Positions 16,957-27,009 are shown, counted from the stretch's first letter. The stretch is 64,000 nucleotides of DNA from Candidatus Corynebacterium faecigallinarum (GCA_019120175.1 DWVP01000001.1:186001-250000), one strand, 5' to 3'. Notes: a model not told the origin generated them from the letters alone. Program-made: numbers and translations.

Positions 16957-19161
16957 ATGACGTCAGGTAACCAGCAGACAGAGCGCGTCACCGCAGGTGG
17001 CCTCCAGGTCGCCTCGACCCTCTACGATTTCGTCTCCGGTACGGTTCTCCCGCGCATCGGCGTGCAGGGTGCCGACCAGGACAAGTTCTGGGAAGGCTTC
17101 GGAGCCCTCGTCGCCAAGCACACCCCCCGCAACCGTGAGCTGCTCGCCGTCCGTGATGAGCTGCAGGCCAAGCTGGATGCCTGGTACACCGAGAACCCGG
17201 GCGTCCAGGACCCGGAGAAGTACACCGCCTTCCTGAAGGAGATCGGCTACCTCGTCGAGGAGCCCGGTGACTTCGAGATCCGCACCCAGAACGTCGACAC
17301 CGAGATCTCCGAGACCGCTGGCCCGCAGCTGGTCGTCCCGGTGCTCAACGCCCGTTTCGCCATCAACGCCGCCAACGCCCGCTGGGGTTCGCTCTACGAC
17401 GCCCTCTACGGCACCGATGTCATCTCCGAGGAGAACGGCGCCGAGAAGGGCAAGGGCTACAACAAGGTCCGCGGCGACAAGGTCATCGCCTGGGGCCGCA
17501 ACTTCCTGGACCAGGCCGTGCCGCTCGAGTCCGGCTCCCACGCTGACGTCGAGAAGTACGACATCTCCTCCGACCGCTTCGTCGCGACGATCAACGGTGA
17601 GGACGTCTTGCTGCGCGAGCCGGAGGTCTACGCCGGCTACCTCGGTGAGAAGAACGACCCGTCGGGCATCTTGCTGCGCCACAACGGCCTGCACATCGAG
17701 ATCCAGATCGACCCGTCCCACCCGGTCGGCGCCGACGACAAGGCCGGTGTGAAGGACCTGCTGCTGGAGTCCGCGGTCTCCACCATCATGGACTTCGAGG
17801 ACTCCGTCGCCGCCGTTGACGCCACCGACAAGACCCTGGGTTACACCAACTGGTTCGGCCTGAACACCGGTGAGCTGACCGAGGAGGTCGCCAAGGGCGA
17901 CAAGACCTTCACCCGTCGCCTCAACGACGACCGGATCTACACCGGTCGCGACGGCGGCGAGCTGCGTCTGCACGGCCGCTCCCTGCTGTTCGTCCGCAAC
18001 GTCGGCCACCTTATGCAGAACCCTGCGATCCTCGACGCCGCCGGCGACGAGATCTTCGAGGGCATCATGGATGCTGTCATCACCACCGCCTGCGCCATCC
18101 CGGGCACCGAGCTGGCCAATGAGCGTCGCAACTCCCGCACTGGCTCGATCTACATCGTGAAGCCGAAGCAGCACGGCCCGGACGAGGTCGCCTTCACCAA
18201 CGAGCTCTTCGCCGACGTCGAGGACCTCTTCGGGCTGCCCCGCTTCACCCTCAAGGTCGGTGTCATGGACGAGGAGCGTCGTACCTCCGCAAACCTGGAC
18301 GCCTGCATCGCTGCCGCCTCCGACCGCCTGGCCTTCATCAACACCGGCTTCCTCGACCGCACCGGCGACGAGATCCACACCTCCATGCTGGCCGGCCCGG
18401 TCGTCCGCAAGCCGGAGCTGCAGACCGCCGCCTGGAAGCTCGCCTACGAGGACCACAACGTCGACGCCGGCCTGGCCCACGGCCTGCCCGGCAAGGCACA
18501 GATCGGTAAGGGCATGTGGGCCAAGACCGAGCTGATGGCCGACATGGTCGAGCAGAAGCTGGGCCAGCCGAAGGAGGGCGCCTCCACCGCGTGGGTCCCG
18601 TCCCCGACCGGCGCCTCCCTGCACGCCACCCACTACCACCTGGTCGATGTCTTCGCCGTCCAGGAGAAGCTGCTCACCGACGGCCGCCGCGACACCCTCG
18701 GCGACCTGCTGACCCTGCCGGTGCAGCCGGAGCGCGGCTGGTCCGAGGAGCAGATCAAGGAAGAGATCGACAACGACTGCCAGTCGATCCTGGGCTACGT
18801 GGTCCGCTGGGTCGAGCAGGGCGTCGGCTGCTCCAAGGTGCCGGACATCCACGATGTGGACCTCATGGAGGACCGCGCCACCCTGCGCATCAACTCCCAG
18901 ATCCTGGCCAACTGGCTCAAGCACGGTGTCATCACCGAGGAGCAGGTCAACGAGGGCCTCGAGCGCATGGCTGCCGTGGTCGACGGCCAGAACGCTGGCG
19001 ACCCGGCCTACCGCAACATGGCCGATGACTTCGAGGCCTCCGTCGCCTTCCAGGCCGCCAAGGACCTGATCTTCAAGGGCACCGAGTCCCCGTCCGGCTA
19101 CACCGAGCCGATCCTGCACGCGCGTCGTCGCCAGTTCAAGGAGAAGAACGGCATCGCCTGA
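16957..19161 (+). CDS. aceB: Malate synthase G
   Basis: This enzyme condenses glyoxylate with acetyl-CoA to malate, completing the glyoxylate shunt with divergent aceA. It is 734 aa, the long G isoform. [50 protein letters not shown], the [15 protein letters not shown] catalytic segment and the [14 protein letters not shown]-terminal clamp are all typical. ATG 16957 is preferred over ATG 16936 because AAGGAG lies 6 nt before it. Reading from 16936 would place the Shine-Dalgarno sequence inside the gene. Confidence 0.96.
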   Translation: MTSGNQQTERVTAGGLQVASTLYDFVSGTVLPRIGVQGADQDKFWEGFGALVAKHTPRNRELLAVRDELQAKLDAWYTENPGVQDPEKYTAFLKEIGYLVEEPGDFEIRTQNVDTEISETAGPQLVVPVLNARFAINAANARWGSLYDALYGTDVISEENGAEKGKGYNKVRGDKVIAWGRNFLDQAVPLESGSHADVEKYDISSDRFVATINGEDVLLREPEVYAGYLGEKNDPSGILLRHNGLHIEIQIDPSHPVGADDKAGVKDLLLESAVSTIMDFEDSVAAVDATDKTLGYTNWFGLNTGELTEEVAKGDKTFTRRLNDDRIYTGRDGGELRLHGRSLLFVRNVGHLMQNPAILDAAGDEIFEGIMDAVITTACAIPGTELANERRNSRTGSIYIVKPKQHGPDEVAFTNELFADVEDLFGLPRFTLKVGVMDEERRTSANLDACIAAASDRLAFINTGFLDRTGDEIHTSMLAGPVVRKPELQTAAWKLAYEDHNVDAGLAHGLPGKAQIGKGMWAKTELMADMVEQKLGQPKEGASTAWVPSPTGASLHATHYHLVDVFAVQEKLLTDGRRDTLGDLLTLPVQPERGWSEEQIKEEIDNDCQSILGYVVRWVEQGVGCSKVPDIHDVDLMEDRATLRINSQILANWLKHGVITEEQVNEGLERMAAVVDGQNAGDPAYRNMADDFEASVAFQAAKDLIFKGTESPSGYTEPILHARRRQFKEKNGIA

Positions 19162-19196
19162 TGCCAGGTGACACAGACTGATCACGCTCTCTCGCA

Positions 19197-19258
19197 CTGA
19201 TCAGTCTGGTTAGTCTGATCAGCACTGACCAGCGCTGACAAGTCTGATCAGCACTGAC
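19197..19258. repeat. TGATCA-centred direct repeats after aceB
   Basis: The 18-mer AGTCTGATCAGCACTGAC occurs at 19212-19229 and again at 19241-19258. It is preceded by the palindrome ACTGATCAGT (19197-19206). The copies are spaced 29 nt apart. They sit between the aceB stop and its terminator, with no coding function apparent. Confidence 0.75.
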
Positions 19259-19264
19259 GTCCCG

Positions 19265-19313
19265 GTCCCGGGCCGTGATGTCCATGGTGGACGTCACGGC
19301 CCGGGACTGTTTT
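19265..19313 (+). terminator. Rho-independent terminator of aceB
   Basis: A 19-bp stem, GTCCCGGGCCGTGATGTCC with GGACGTCACGGCCCGGGAC (one wobble), has a short ATGGT-type loop and runs into TGTTTTG. Confidence 0.9.
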
Positions 19314-19361
19314 GTGACGATTCTTCCCACGCGGTTGCACCTCCGTGCACTGTGCGTTCCC

Positions 19362-19416
19362 TCACTCCCACTCCCGGGTGTTTTCCACGGCCCGCACCAA
19401 CAGGGAGCGGGAGTGA
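19362..19416. repeat. 55-bp palindromic repeat, copy C
   Basis: TCACTCCCACTCCC (19362-19375) pairs with GGGAGCGGGAGTGA (19403-19416) with a single mismatch. The interior begins GGGTGTTTT and ends CACCAACA, giving an inner GGTG/CACC stem. A second copy lies at 57406-57471. There is no U tract, so it is not a simple terminator. It occupies the gap between the aceB terminator and the HAD gene. Confidence 0.75.
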
Positions 19417-19571
19417 CGGCACTGTTTCACCTGTGTTGCGTCCAGCGACTCCGCCAGCGGTGGTGCCCGATCGCGCCTAGACTCGCAGGGGACCGAATGG
19501 TCGAACGGGCCCATGGCCGCTACCGACCGCTACCGACCGCGCCCGCCGCGACACCAAGGAGTCTGACGACG

Positions 19572-20336
19572 ATGACCGAGCGTCCTGACCTCACCGGCTA
19601 CCAGGCGGTGCTCTTCGACCTCGACGGCGTGATCACCCCGACTGCGGACCTCCACCGCCAGGCCTGGGCGGTGATGTTCACCGACTACCTCGACTCCCGT
19701 GGGGCGGAGCCGTACAGCGAGCAGGACTACTTCGACCATCTGGACGGTCGCGCCCGTCTGGAGGGCATCGCCAGTCTGCTCGAGTCGCGGGGGATATCCC
19801 TCCCGCTAAACTCCCCGGCCACCCCGGAGACCCCGGCCACCCCGGCCACCGGCGGTGAACACCGGGAGACCGTGACCAGCCTGGGGGAGCGTAAGAACGC
19901 TGACTTCCTGCGCCTGCTCGACGAAGGGATCAACGCCTACCCCGGGTCCGTCGCCCTGCTCGACGCCCTGGCTGACCGCCCCGACGCGCCGAGGGTGGCC
20001 ATCGTCAGCTCCTCGAAGAATGCCCGGCAGGTGCTGGAGGCGGCTGGCCTACTGGAGCGCTTCGAGCTGGTCGTCGATGGCCTCGTCGCCGCCGAGCATC
20101 AGCTGCCAGGCAAACCCGCCCCGGACACCTACGCCTTCGCTGCCGCGCAGCTCGGGGTCGACAATGCCGTAGCCGTCGTCGTCGAGGACGCCACCTCCGG
20201 CGTAGCCTCGGGACGCGCCGGTGGTTTCGGACTGACCGTCGGTGTCGACCGCGGGGCCGGGCAGGACGCACTGCTCGCCGCCGGTGCCGATGTGGTCGTC
20301 ACCGACCTTGCGGAGCTGGTCCGTCCGGACTGGTGA
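19572..20336 (+). CDS. HAD-family phosphatase, beta-phosphoglucomutase-like
   Basis: This HAD hydrolase has nucleophile and acid/base aspartates D16 and D18 in LFDLDGVITPT, motif II VAIVSSSKNA, a lysine in LPGKPAPDTY, and motif IV VVEDATSGVASGRAGG. With the GH65 gene 66 nt downstream it forms the pair seen in mycobacteria (Rv3400-Rv3401). There the phosphorylase releases beta-glucose 1-phosphate and the mutase converts it to glucose 6-phosphate. A Pro/Ala/Thr-rich stretch near residues 77-92 (NSPATPETPATPATGG) interrupts the cap domain and looks like a low-complexity expansion. AAGGAG is positioned before the ATG. Confidence 0.85.
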   Translation: MTERPDLTGYQAVLFDLDGVITPTADLHRQAWAVMFTDYLDSRGAEPYSEQDYFDHLDGRARLEGIASLLESRGISLPLNSPATPETPATPATGGEHRETVTSLGERKNADFLRLLDEGINAYPGSVALLDALADRPDAPRVAIVSSSKNARQVLEAAGLLERFELVVDGLVAAEHQLPGKPAPDTYAFAAAQLGVDNAVAVVVEDATSGVASGRAGGFGLTVGVDRGAGQDALLAAGADVVVTDLAELVRPDW

Positions 20337-20402
20337 CGCCTCGATGCGCCACACATCCACCCACCTATCCACCCCACCCGAACTCCAGGGAGCGTAACGA
20401 CG

Positions 20403-23147
20403 ATGAGCGGACTGAGCGGTAACCATTCGGCATTCGAAGACTTCCTCGCGGCCCGCCGCCGGGTCGCCTCCGTGGTCAACCGGCCCATCGACAGGGCGTC
20501 CGTGACCACGCCGGTCACGGCGTCCGGCACCAACCTGATCAGTGACGGAGACGGGGACGGACTGTTCCCCACCGGATACCGCGCCGACCAGCACCACTAC
20601 GACACGGACCCGGTGGAGGGGCTCGACCGCGAGAACAACCCGGTCGACGAATGGGGTTGGTACGAGACCCACCCTGACCGCAGCGACCTCGGCCTGTCCG
20701 AGACTCTCTTCGCGCTGAGCAACGGCTACCTCGGGGTGCGCGGCAACCCGGCGGAGGGACGCGACTCCGAGGAACACGGGACGTTCATCAACGGTGTCCA
20801 CGAGACCTGGCCGATCTCGCACGCCGAGGACGCCTACGGCCTCGCCCGGGAAGGCCAGGCGATCGTCCAGGTCCCCGACGCCAAGACCATCCGGGTTTAC
20901 ATCGACGATGAGCCACTGCGCCTGCCCCAGGTCGAGGTCGAGGACTACTCCCGCGGCCTCGATTTCCGCGAGGGCGTGCTGCGCCGCAGCTGCATCTGGC
21001 GCACTGCGGCGGGCAAGCGGGTGCGGATCACCAATGAGCGGATGGTGTCCTTCCAGGAGCGCCACCTGATGATCGTGTCCACCGAGGTGGAACTGCTCGA
21101 CGATGATGCCGCGGTCGTGCTGTCCTCGCAGATCCTCAACCGGCAGGACGGTGAGGACGAGTACTCCACCGTCGTCGAGCACACCGGCGCCACCGCCGAG
21201 GGCCCCGCCGGGGTCGGTGACGGCGGTGACCCGCGTAAGTCCGAGCAGTTCAGCGGGCGGGTCTTCCAACCGACCTACCAGTCTCAGCCGGAGGACCAGC
21301 GGGTCACGCTCGGCTACCGGATCACCCGGTCGGGCATGACCGTCGCGGTGAGCATGGATCATGAACTCGACCTGCAGAACGGTCCGTCCTGCGGCTCATC
21401 AGGCACCGGAACCCACGGGTTCGCCGACGCCGAGGGGGTGGAGGTGCACACCGAGCTGCGTGAGGACGTCGCCCGGGTGATCTACCACCTCGCCGGACAC
21501 AAGGGCATGAAGCTGCGGCTGCAGAAGTATGTCGCATACCACTCGTCCCGCCACGTCTCGCCGGATGAACTGGCCTTCCGCTGCGCCCGCACGATCAACC
21601 GCGCGAAGGCCGTGGGCTTCCGTAACCTGCAGCGCAACCAGGCCAAGTGGCTGCAGCGGTTCTGGCGTCGGTCGGATGTGCGGATCCCCGGCCAGCCGGA
21701 GATCCAGCAGGCCACCCGCTGGAATATCTTCCAGCTGCTCCAGGCCTCGGCGCGGGCGGAGGGCCAGGGAGTGCCTGCCAAGGGGCTGACCGGTTCGGGC
21801 TACGGCGGCCACTATTTCTGGGACACCGAGATCTACGTGATGCCGTTCCTGTCGTACACCAACCCGCAGTTCGCCAGGAATGCGATGCGGTTCCGCTACA
21901 CGATGCTGCCCGCGGCGAAGGAACGTGCCAGGGAGCTCGCCCACGACGGCGTCCTGTTCCCGTGGCGCACGATCAACGGCCGCGAGTCCAGTGCCTACTA
22001 CGCCGCGGGTACCGCGCAGTACCACATCGACGCCGACGTCAGCTACGCGCTGATGAAGTACGTCAACGCCTCCGGCGACATGGATTTCCTGCTGGACGAG
22101 GGCGTCCACATCCTCATCGGCACCGCCCGGTTCTTCATGTCGCTGGGCTTCTTCAACACCGCCGGAACCCGCTTCGAGATCCACTCGGTCACCGGGCCGG
22201 ACGAGTACACCACGGTGGTGAATAACAACCTCTATACAAATGTCATGGCGCAGTACAACCTCCGGGTCGCCGTGGAGGTCGTCACGCAGCTGAAGGCAGC
22301 CCGACCGTACGACTACGAGGACGTGATGCGTCGTGCCGGGTTGAGTGAGGACGAGCTCGACCTGTGGCAGCGCGCCGCCGATGTCATGTACATCCCCTTC
22401 AATGAGTCCCTGGGGGTCAATCCGCAGGACGACCAGTTCATGCAGCGCCAGTTGTGGTCGCTGGACGATCCGGCGGTGGGACCCAAGCGTCCGCTGCTGC
22501 TGCACTACCACCCGCTGACGATCTACCGGTACCAGGTGCTCAAACAGGCCGACGTGGTGCTCGCCCTGTTCCTGCAGGGCTCCCGGTTCCCGGAGGACGT
22601 CAAGCGTCGGGACTACAACTACTACGACCGGCTGACCACGGGCGACTCCTCACTGTCGGCGGTGGTGCAGTCGATCATGGCCGCGGAACTGGGCTACCAC
22701 GACCGGGCGATGGACTTCTTCACCCGCGGTCTCTACCTTGACCTCAATGACCTGCACGGAAACAGTTCCGACGGTGTCCACATCGCCTCCTGCGGTGGCG
22801 TGTGGAGTGGGCTGGTGTACGGATTCGGTGGGTTCCGGGACCATGACGGCCGCTTCTCGATCGACCCGCGGATGCCCGAGGAATGGGGCGAACTCGAGTA
22901 CACGGTGACCCTGCAGGGCACCGTGGTGCGGGTGACGGTGCGCGCCGGTGAGGTCGAGCTGGTCGTGGATCCGGGGGAGGAGTCGGACGCTGCGACGGTT
23001 GCGGCGGGTGCCGCAGGTGCAAAGGACGCCGATGTCCTGACCGTCCCGGCCGGGCCGATCCGGGTGTGCGGTCAGGAGGTCATGGTCGGCACCGATCCGG
23101 TGGTGGTGGCCGGGGACACGCTGCTGCGTGCCGACGACGCAGAGTAG
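20403..23147 (+). CDS. Glycoside hydrolase family 65 phosphorylase (maltose/trehalose/kojibiose phosphorylase type)
   Basis: This cytosolic (alpha/alpha)6-barrel enzyme phosphorolyses an alpha-glucosyl disaccharide to glucose and beta-glucose 1-phosphate. It is 914 aa. The N-terminal domain carries ETLFALSNGYLGVRGNPAEG, the barrel motif GYGGHYFWDTEIYVMPF, and the predicted general acid Glu601 in TGPDEYTTVVNNNLYTN. Conserved HGNSSDGVHIASCGGVWSGL closes the active site. Which disaccharide is used cannot be read from sequence by eye. The first ~65 residues are a poorly conserved extension. The stop is followed by a near-duplicate of the last 15 nt of the gene (GACGACGCAGAGTAG at 23133 and 23161). 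Confidence 0.9.
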   Translation: MSGLSGNHSAFEDFLAARRRVASVVNRPIDRASVTTPVTASGTNLISDGDGDGLFPTGYRADQHHYDTDPVEGLDRENNPVDEWGWYETHPDRSDLGLSETLFALSNGYLGVRGNPAEGRDSEEHGTFINGVHETWPISHAEDAYGLAREGQAIVQVPDAKTIRVYIDDEPLRLPQVEVEDYSRGLDFREGVLRRSCIWRTAAGKRVRITNERMVSFQERHLMIVSTEVELLDDDAAVVLSSQILNRQDGEDEYSTVVEHTGATAEGPAGVGDGGDPRKSEQFSGRVFQPTYQSQPEDQRVTLGYRITRSGMTVAVSMDHELDLQNGPSCGSSGTGTHGFADAEGVEVHTELREDVARVIYHLAGHKGMKLRLQKYVAYHSSRHVSPDELAFRCARTINRAKAVGFRNLQRNQAKWLQRFWRRSDVRIPGQPEIQQATRWNIFQLLQASARAEGQGVPAKGLTGSGYGGHYFWDTEIYVMPFLSYTNPQFARNAMRFRYTMLPAAKERARELAHDGVLFPWRTINGRESSAYYAAGTAQYHIDADVSYALMKYVNASGDMDFLLDEGVHILIGTARFFMSLGFFNTAGTRFEIHSVTGPDEYTTVVNNNLYTNVMAQYNLRVAVEVVTQLKAARPYDYEDVMRRAGLSEDELDLWQRAADVMYIPFNESLGVNPQDDQFMQRQLWSLDDPAVGPKRPLLLHYHPLTIYRYQVLKQADVVLALFLQGSRFPEDVKRRDYNYYDRLTTGDSSLSAVVQSIMAAELGYHDRAMDFFTRGLYLDLNDLHGNSSDGVHIASCGGVWSGLVYGFGGFRDHDGRFSIDPRMPEEWGELEYTVTLQGTVVRVTVRAGEVELVVDPGEESDAATVAAGAAGAKDADVLTVPAGPIRVCGQEVMVGTDPVVVAGDTLLRADDAE

Positions 23148-23201
23148 ACGAGGCAGCGTAGACGACGCAGAGTAGGCCTGTGTGGTGCGGGGCGCCTGCG
23201 C

Positions 23202-23235
23202 GGTCGTGTGCGCCCCCGGGTCGTGTGCGCCCCCG
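23202..23235. repeat. Perfect 17-bp tandem duplication
   Basis: GGTCGTGTGCGCCCCCG occurs twice head to tail (23202-23218, 23219-23235) in the 300-nt gap before sdhC. Together with the duplicated GACGACGCAGAGTAG nearby, it marks the gap as a slippage-prone spacer. No gene is seen in it. Confidence 0.85.
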
Positions 23236-23367
23236 CTGGGCCTTGTGCGGCCTTGTTCCACCCCGGGCGCAGTAAGGTTGATACATATTTAGCAGTAATG
23301 ATTGGGGGATCTGTGCTGCGCACGGCACCGGGGGAGGGCGTCAGAAGTGATGTCACCAGAGTAAGAG

Positions 23368-23383
23368 TGTGATTCTTTTCACG
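23368..23383. promoter_or_regulatory. GlxR/CRP-like site upstream of sdhC
   Basis: TGTGATTCTTTTCACG fits TGTGA-N6-TCAC(A/G), about 67-82 nt before the sdhC start. GlxR binding to the sdhCAB promoter is known in C. glutamicum. A TACAGT -10 candidate follows near 23424. Confidence 0.75.
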
Positions 23384-23449
23384 GGGGAGGGGGCTGGTTG
23401 GTGTTGACCACTAAACGGGTCGTACAGTGTCTATGACACTGGAGGTGCC

Positions 23450-24190
23450 ATGACTGTTAAATTTGACGATCCCGTCGCAATCGAGCACGGGAAAATTTCC
23501 ATTAAACCATTGAGGGAAAAGCCAGGCTTCCCTACCTGGGCGATGAAACTGACGATGGCCGTGACTGGCCTCATCTTCGCCTTGTTCGTCCTGGTCCACA
23601 TGATCGGAAACCTGAAGGTTTTCGGATCTGCCGAAGGCTTCGACAACTACGCCCACTTCCTGCGGGACATGGGTTACCCGCTCGTCCCGCACGAGAGCAT
23701 CCTGTGGTTCCTGCGTGTGGTGCTCGCAGTATCGCTGATCCTGCACGTGTACTGCGCCTTCGCGCTGAAAGCCCGGGCCAAGCAGTCCCGCGGTGAGTTC
23801 AAGCGCTACGGCAAGGTGAAGGGCCTCAACAACTTCACCGCCGGCTCCATGCTGGGCACCGGCGCTGTGCTGCTGCTGTTCATCATCTTCCACATCCTCG
23901 ACCTGACTCTCGGCAAGGCCGTCGCCTCGGATGAGTTCGTCCACCTCGAGGCCTACAACAACCTGGTTGCGTCCTTCGAGCGCCCGGCCGTCGCGATCTT
24001 CTACATCCTGTGCATGATCGTGCTGTTCCTGCACCTGAGCCACGGCATCTGGACCGCCTCCTCTGACCTGGGCATCACCGGGCACCGTTGGCGCCAGGTC
24101 ATGCTGTGGATCTCCTACCTGCTGCCGGCGGCTGTGATGATCGGCAACATTGCGATTCCGTTGGCCGTCATGACCGGCATCGTGAGCTAG
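23450..24190 (+). CDS. sdhC: Succinate dehydrogenase cytochrome b subunit
   Basis: This is the membrane anchor of succinate:menaquinone oxidoreductase, transferring electrons from SdhB via heme b. It is 246 aa with five transmembrane helices, matching the fused single-anchor type of actinobacteria. Histidines within helices (LFVLVHMIGNL, SLILHVYCAF, LLFIIFHILDL, FLHLSHGIW) are the expected heme and quinone-site ligands. GGAGG precedes the ATG. It is the first gene of sdhCAB, with a GlxR-type site upstream. Confidence 0.95.
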   Translation: MTVKFDDPVAIEHGKISIKPLREKPGFPTWAMKLTMAVTGLIFALFVLVHMIGNLKVFGSAEGFDNYAHFLRDMGYPLVPHESILWFLRVVLAVSLILHVYCAFALKARAKQSRGEFKRYGKVKGLNNFTAGSMLGTGAVLLLFIIFHILDLTLGKAVASDEFVHLEAYNNLVASFERPAVAIFYILCMIVLFLHLSHGIWTASSDLGITGHRWRQVMLWISYLLPAAVMIGNIAIPLAVMTGIVS

Positions 24191-24223
24191 CGGCGGATCT
24201 GGAAGAGGAGAAGAGAGAAGACT

Positions 24224-26260
24224 ATGGGAACCAGTAAGCCCCACCCCCACAACCAGACCGCGGACTTCAACTACGACGAAGCTCTCGCGGCCTTCAGTGC
24301 GCCGCAGTCCAGCGTCGACGGTGTCGCCGTCGGCAAGGTGATCGGCGACAACGCCCCCCACGAGGTCGGCCAGCAGGAGCAGTGGCAGTACGACAAGGAG
24401 CACTTCAAGCTCGTGTCGCCGCTGAACCGTGCGAAGTTCCGCATCCTCATCGTGGGAACCGGCCTGGCCGGCGGTGCTGCAGCCGCCGCCCTCGGTGAGC
24501 TCGGCTACGACGTGAAGGTGTTCACCTACCACGACAGTCCCCGCCGCGCGCACTCCATCGCCGCGCAGGGTGGCGTCAACTCGTCGCGCTCCAAGAAGCT
24601 CGACAACGACTCCACCTACAACCACACCAAGGACACGGTCAAGGGCGGCGACTACCGTTGCCGCGAGAACGACTGCTGGCGCCTGGCGATGGAGTCCGGC
24701 AAGGTCATCGACCACATGAACGCCATCGGTGCCCCGTTCTCCCGCGAGTACGGTGGAACCCTGGCCACCCGTTCCTTCGGTGGTGTGCAGGTGTCCCGCA
24801 CCTACTACACCCGTGGTCAAACCGGTCAGCAGCTGCAGCTGGCGACGACCTCCGCCCTGTACCGCCAGATCGGTGCCGGCAACGTGGAGATCTTCACCCA
24901 CTCCGACGTCCAGGACATCATCGTCGAGGACGGCGTGTGCAAGGGAATCGTCACCCGCAACATCATCACCGGTGAACTGTCGACCCACACCGGTCACGCC
25001 ACCGTGCTCGCCACCGGCGGTTACGGCAACGTGTACCACATGTCCACGCTGGCCAAGAACTCCAACGCCAGCGCCATCATGCGCGCCTACGAGCAGGGTG
25101 CCTACATGGCGTCCCCGTCGTTCGTGCAGTTCCACCCGACCGGCCTGCCGGTCAACTCGGACTGGCAGTCCAAGACCATTCTGATGTCGGAGTCGCTGCG
25201 TAACGACGGCCGTATCTGGACGCCGGCCCAGAAGGACGACCAGCGCGACCCGATGACGATCCCCGAGGACGAGCGCGACTACTTCCTCGAGCGCCGCTAC
25301 CCGGCCTTCGGCAACCTGGTGCCGCGTGACATCGCCTCCCGTGCGAACGCGCAGCAGATCAACGGTGGCTACGGTGTGGGCCCGAAGAAGAACTCGGTGT
25401 ACCTGGACCTCACCCACGCCATCGAGAAGCTGGGCGAGGACACCATCCGCGAGCGCTACTCCAACCTCATCCAGATGTACGAGGAGGCCATCGGCGACGA
25501 CGCATACAAGACCCCCATGCGTATCGCCCCGACCTGCCACTACACCATGGGTGGCCTGTGGACCGACTTCCACGAGATGACCTCGATCCCGGGGCTGTTC
25601 TGCGCCGGTGAGTCGTCCTGGATGTACCACGGCGCCAACCGCCTGGGTGCGAACTCGCTGCTGTCCTCCTCGGTCGAGGGCTGGTTCACCCTGCCCTTCA
25701 CCGTGCCGAACTACCTGGCCCCGCTGCTGGGCCAGGAGGCCCCGGACGCCGAGTCCCAGGCCGCCAAGGATGCGCTCAAGCGCACCGAGGACCGGATCGA
25801 GAAGATCCTCAACATCCGTGGCCCGAACCCGCACGGTGCGGAGTACTACCACCGCCAGCTGGGCGAGATCCTCTACCGCTGCTGTGGTGTGGCTCGCTCC
25901 GTCGAGGACATGCAGCAGGGCATCGACGAGATCCGCAAGGTTCGCGCCGACTTCTGGGAGAACGTCTTCGTGCCCGGTGGCAAGGACGAGATGAACCAGC
26001 AGCTGGAGAACGCGATCCGCGTTGCCGACTACCTGGACCTCGGTGAGCTCATGTGTGTCGACGCCCTGGACCGTGACGAGTCCTGTGGTGCCCACTACCG
26101 TGAGGATCACCTCGACGAGGACGGCGAGGCAGAGCGTAACGACGACGAGTGGTGCTTCGTCTCGGCATGGGAGCCGGGCGATAAGCCGGAGACCTTCATC
26201 CGACACTCCGAGCCGCTCTACTTCGACCGCATTCCGCTGATGACAAGGAACTACAAGTAA
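24224..26260 (+). CDS. sdhA: Succinate dehydrogenase flavoprotein subunit
   Basis: This is the FAD-bearing catalytic subunit oxidising succinate to fumarate. It is 678 aa. The dinucleotide motif ILIVGTGLAGGAAAA is near residue 75. His110 in PRRAHSIAAQGGVNSS is the covalent FAD attachment position. The active-site loops are SREYGGTLATRSFGG, QFHPTGLPVNSDW and PTCHYTMGGLWTDF, and GANRLGANSLLSSSVEGWF follows. Its TAA stop shares one base with the sdhB start, so the two are translationally coupled. The ~60-residue N-terminal extension is typical of the actinobacterial form. Confidence 0.97.
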   Translation: MGTSKPHPHNQTADFNYDEALAAFSAPQSSVDGVAVGKVIGDNAPHEVGQQEQWQYDKEHFKLVSPLNRAKFRILIVGTGLAGGAAAAALGELGYDVKVFTYHDSPRRAHSIAAQGGVNSSRSKKLDNDSTYNHTKDTVKGGDYRCRENDCWRLAMESGKVIDHMNAIGAPFSREYGGTLATRSFGGVQVSRTYYTRGQTGQQLQLATTSALYRQIGAGNVEIFTHSDVQDIIVEDGVCKGIVTRNIITGELSTHTGHATVLATGGYGNVYHMSTLAKNSNASAIMRAYEQGAYMASPSFVQFHPTGLPVNSDWQSKTILMSESLRNDGRIWTPAQKDDQRDPMTIPEDERDYFLERRYPAFGNLVPRDIASRANAQQINGGYGVGPKKNSVYLDLTHAIEKLGEDTIRERYSNLIQMYEEAIGDDAYKTPMRIAPTCHYTMGGLWTDFHEMTSIPGLFCAGESSWMYHGANRLGANSLLSSSVEGWFTLPFTVPNYLAPLLGQEAPDAESQAAKDALKRTEDRIEKILNIRGPNPHGAEYYHRQLGEILYRCCGVARSVEDMQQGIDEIRKVRADFWENVFVPGGKDEMNQQLENAIRVADYLDLGELMCVDALDRDESCGAHYREDHLDEDGEAERNDDEWCFVSAWEPGDKPETFIRHSEPLYFDRIPLMTRNYK

Positions 26261-27009
26261 TGAAACTGCATCTTGAGATCTGGCGTCAGGCGGACCACGC
26301 CTCGAAGGGACACTTCGAGTCCGTGGACGTCCCCGATGCCGTTGAGTCAATGTCCATCCTGGAGCTGCTCGACCACGTCAACACTGGCTACGTCGAGGCC
26401 GGCAAGGAGCCCTTCGCCTTCGCCTCCGACTGCCGTGAGGGCATCTGCGGTACCTGTGGCCTGATGGTCAACGGTCGTCCGCACGGACCGGACAAGAACA
26501 AGCCGGCCTGTCAGCAGCGCCTCTTCAGCTTCAACGATGGTGACTCCATCAAGCTGGAGCCGCTGCGCTCGGCCGCCTACCCGGTGGTCAAGGACATGGT
26601 CGTCGACCGTTCCGCCCTGGACCGCGTCATGGAGAAGGGTGGCTTCGTCTCGATGGCCGCCGGTACCGCTCCGGACGCCGACAGCCTCCTGGTCAACCAC
26701 TCGGACGCCGAGCTCGCGCTCGACCACGCCGCCTGCATCGGTTGCGGTGCCTGCGTTGCCGCCTGCCCGAACGGTGCGTCCCACCTGTTCACCGGTGCCA
26801 AGCTGGTGCACATGACCCTGTCCCCGCTGGGGCGTATGGAGCGTGGCCGTCGCGCCACCAACATGGTCGATGAGGCTGAAGGCACCTTCGGCCCGTGCTC
26901 GCTGTACGGCGAGTGCGCCGACGTGTGCCCGGCGGGTATCCCGCTGACCGCCGTCGCCGCGATCACCAAGGAGCGCGCCCGCGCTGCCCTGCGTGGCAAG
27001 GACGACTAG
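26260..27009 (+). CDS. sdhB: Succinate dehydrogenase iron-sulfur subunit
   Basis: This subunit carries electrons from FAD to the membrane anchor through three Fe-S clusters. The [2Fe-2S] ligands are C58, C63, C66 and C84 in SDCREGICGTCGLMVNG and NKPACQQ. The ferredoxin-type motifs CIGCGACVAACPNG and CSLYGECADVCPAG supply the [4Fe-4S] and [3Fe-4S] ligands. It is 249 aa, the usual length. Its start overlaps the sdhA stop by one base. Confidence 0.97.
   Translation: MKLHLEIWRQADHASKGHFESVDVPDAVESMSILELLDHVNTGYVEAGKEPFAFASDCREGICGTCGLMVNGRPHGPDKNKPACQQRLFSFNDGDSIKLEPLRSAAYPVVKDMVVDRSALDRVMEKGGFVSMAAGTAPDADSLLVNHSDAELALDHAACIGCGACVAACPNGASHLFTGAKLVHMTLSPLGRMERGRRATNMVDEAEGTFGPCSLYGECADVCPAGIPLTAVAAITKERARAALRGKDD

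Noticed and set aside
16963..19197. 744-codon minus-strand frame opposite aceB
   Set aside because: Antisense shadow of a highly biased gene; Gly/Val/Asp-rich with no domain.
19197..19258. CRISPR-like spacing of direct repeats
   Set aside because: Only two full units, an 11-nt spacer that is itself repeat-like, and no cas genes.
23298..23372. 24-codon frame (starting MIGGSVLRTAPGEG) before sdhC
   Set aside because: No ribosome binding site, and it overlaps the GlxR-like site; treated as promoter region.
23411..26350. 979-codon open frame on the minus strand opposite sdhCAB
   Set aside because: It mirrors the codon structure of sdhC and sdhA. It has no ribosome binding site and only low-complexity Val/Gly/His sequence; long antisense frames are expected in high-GC genes.
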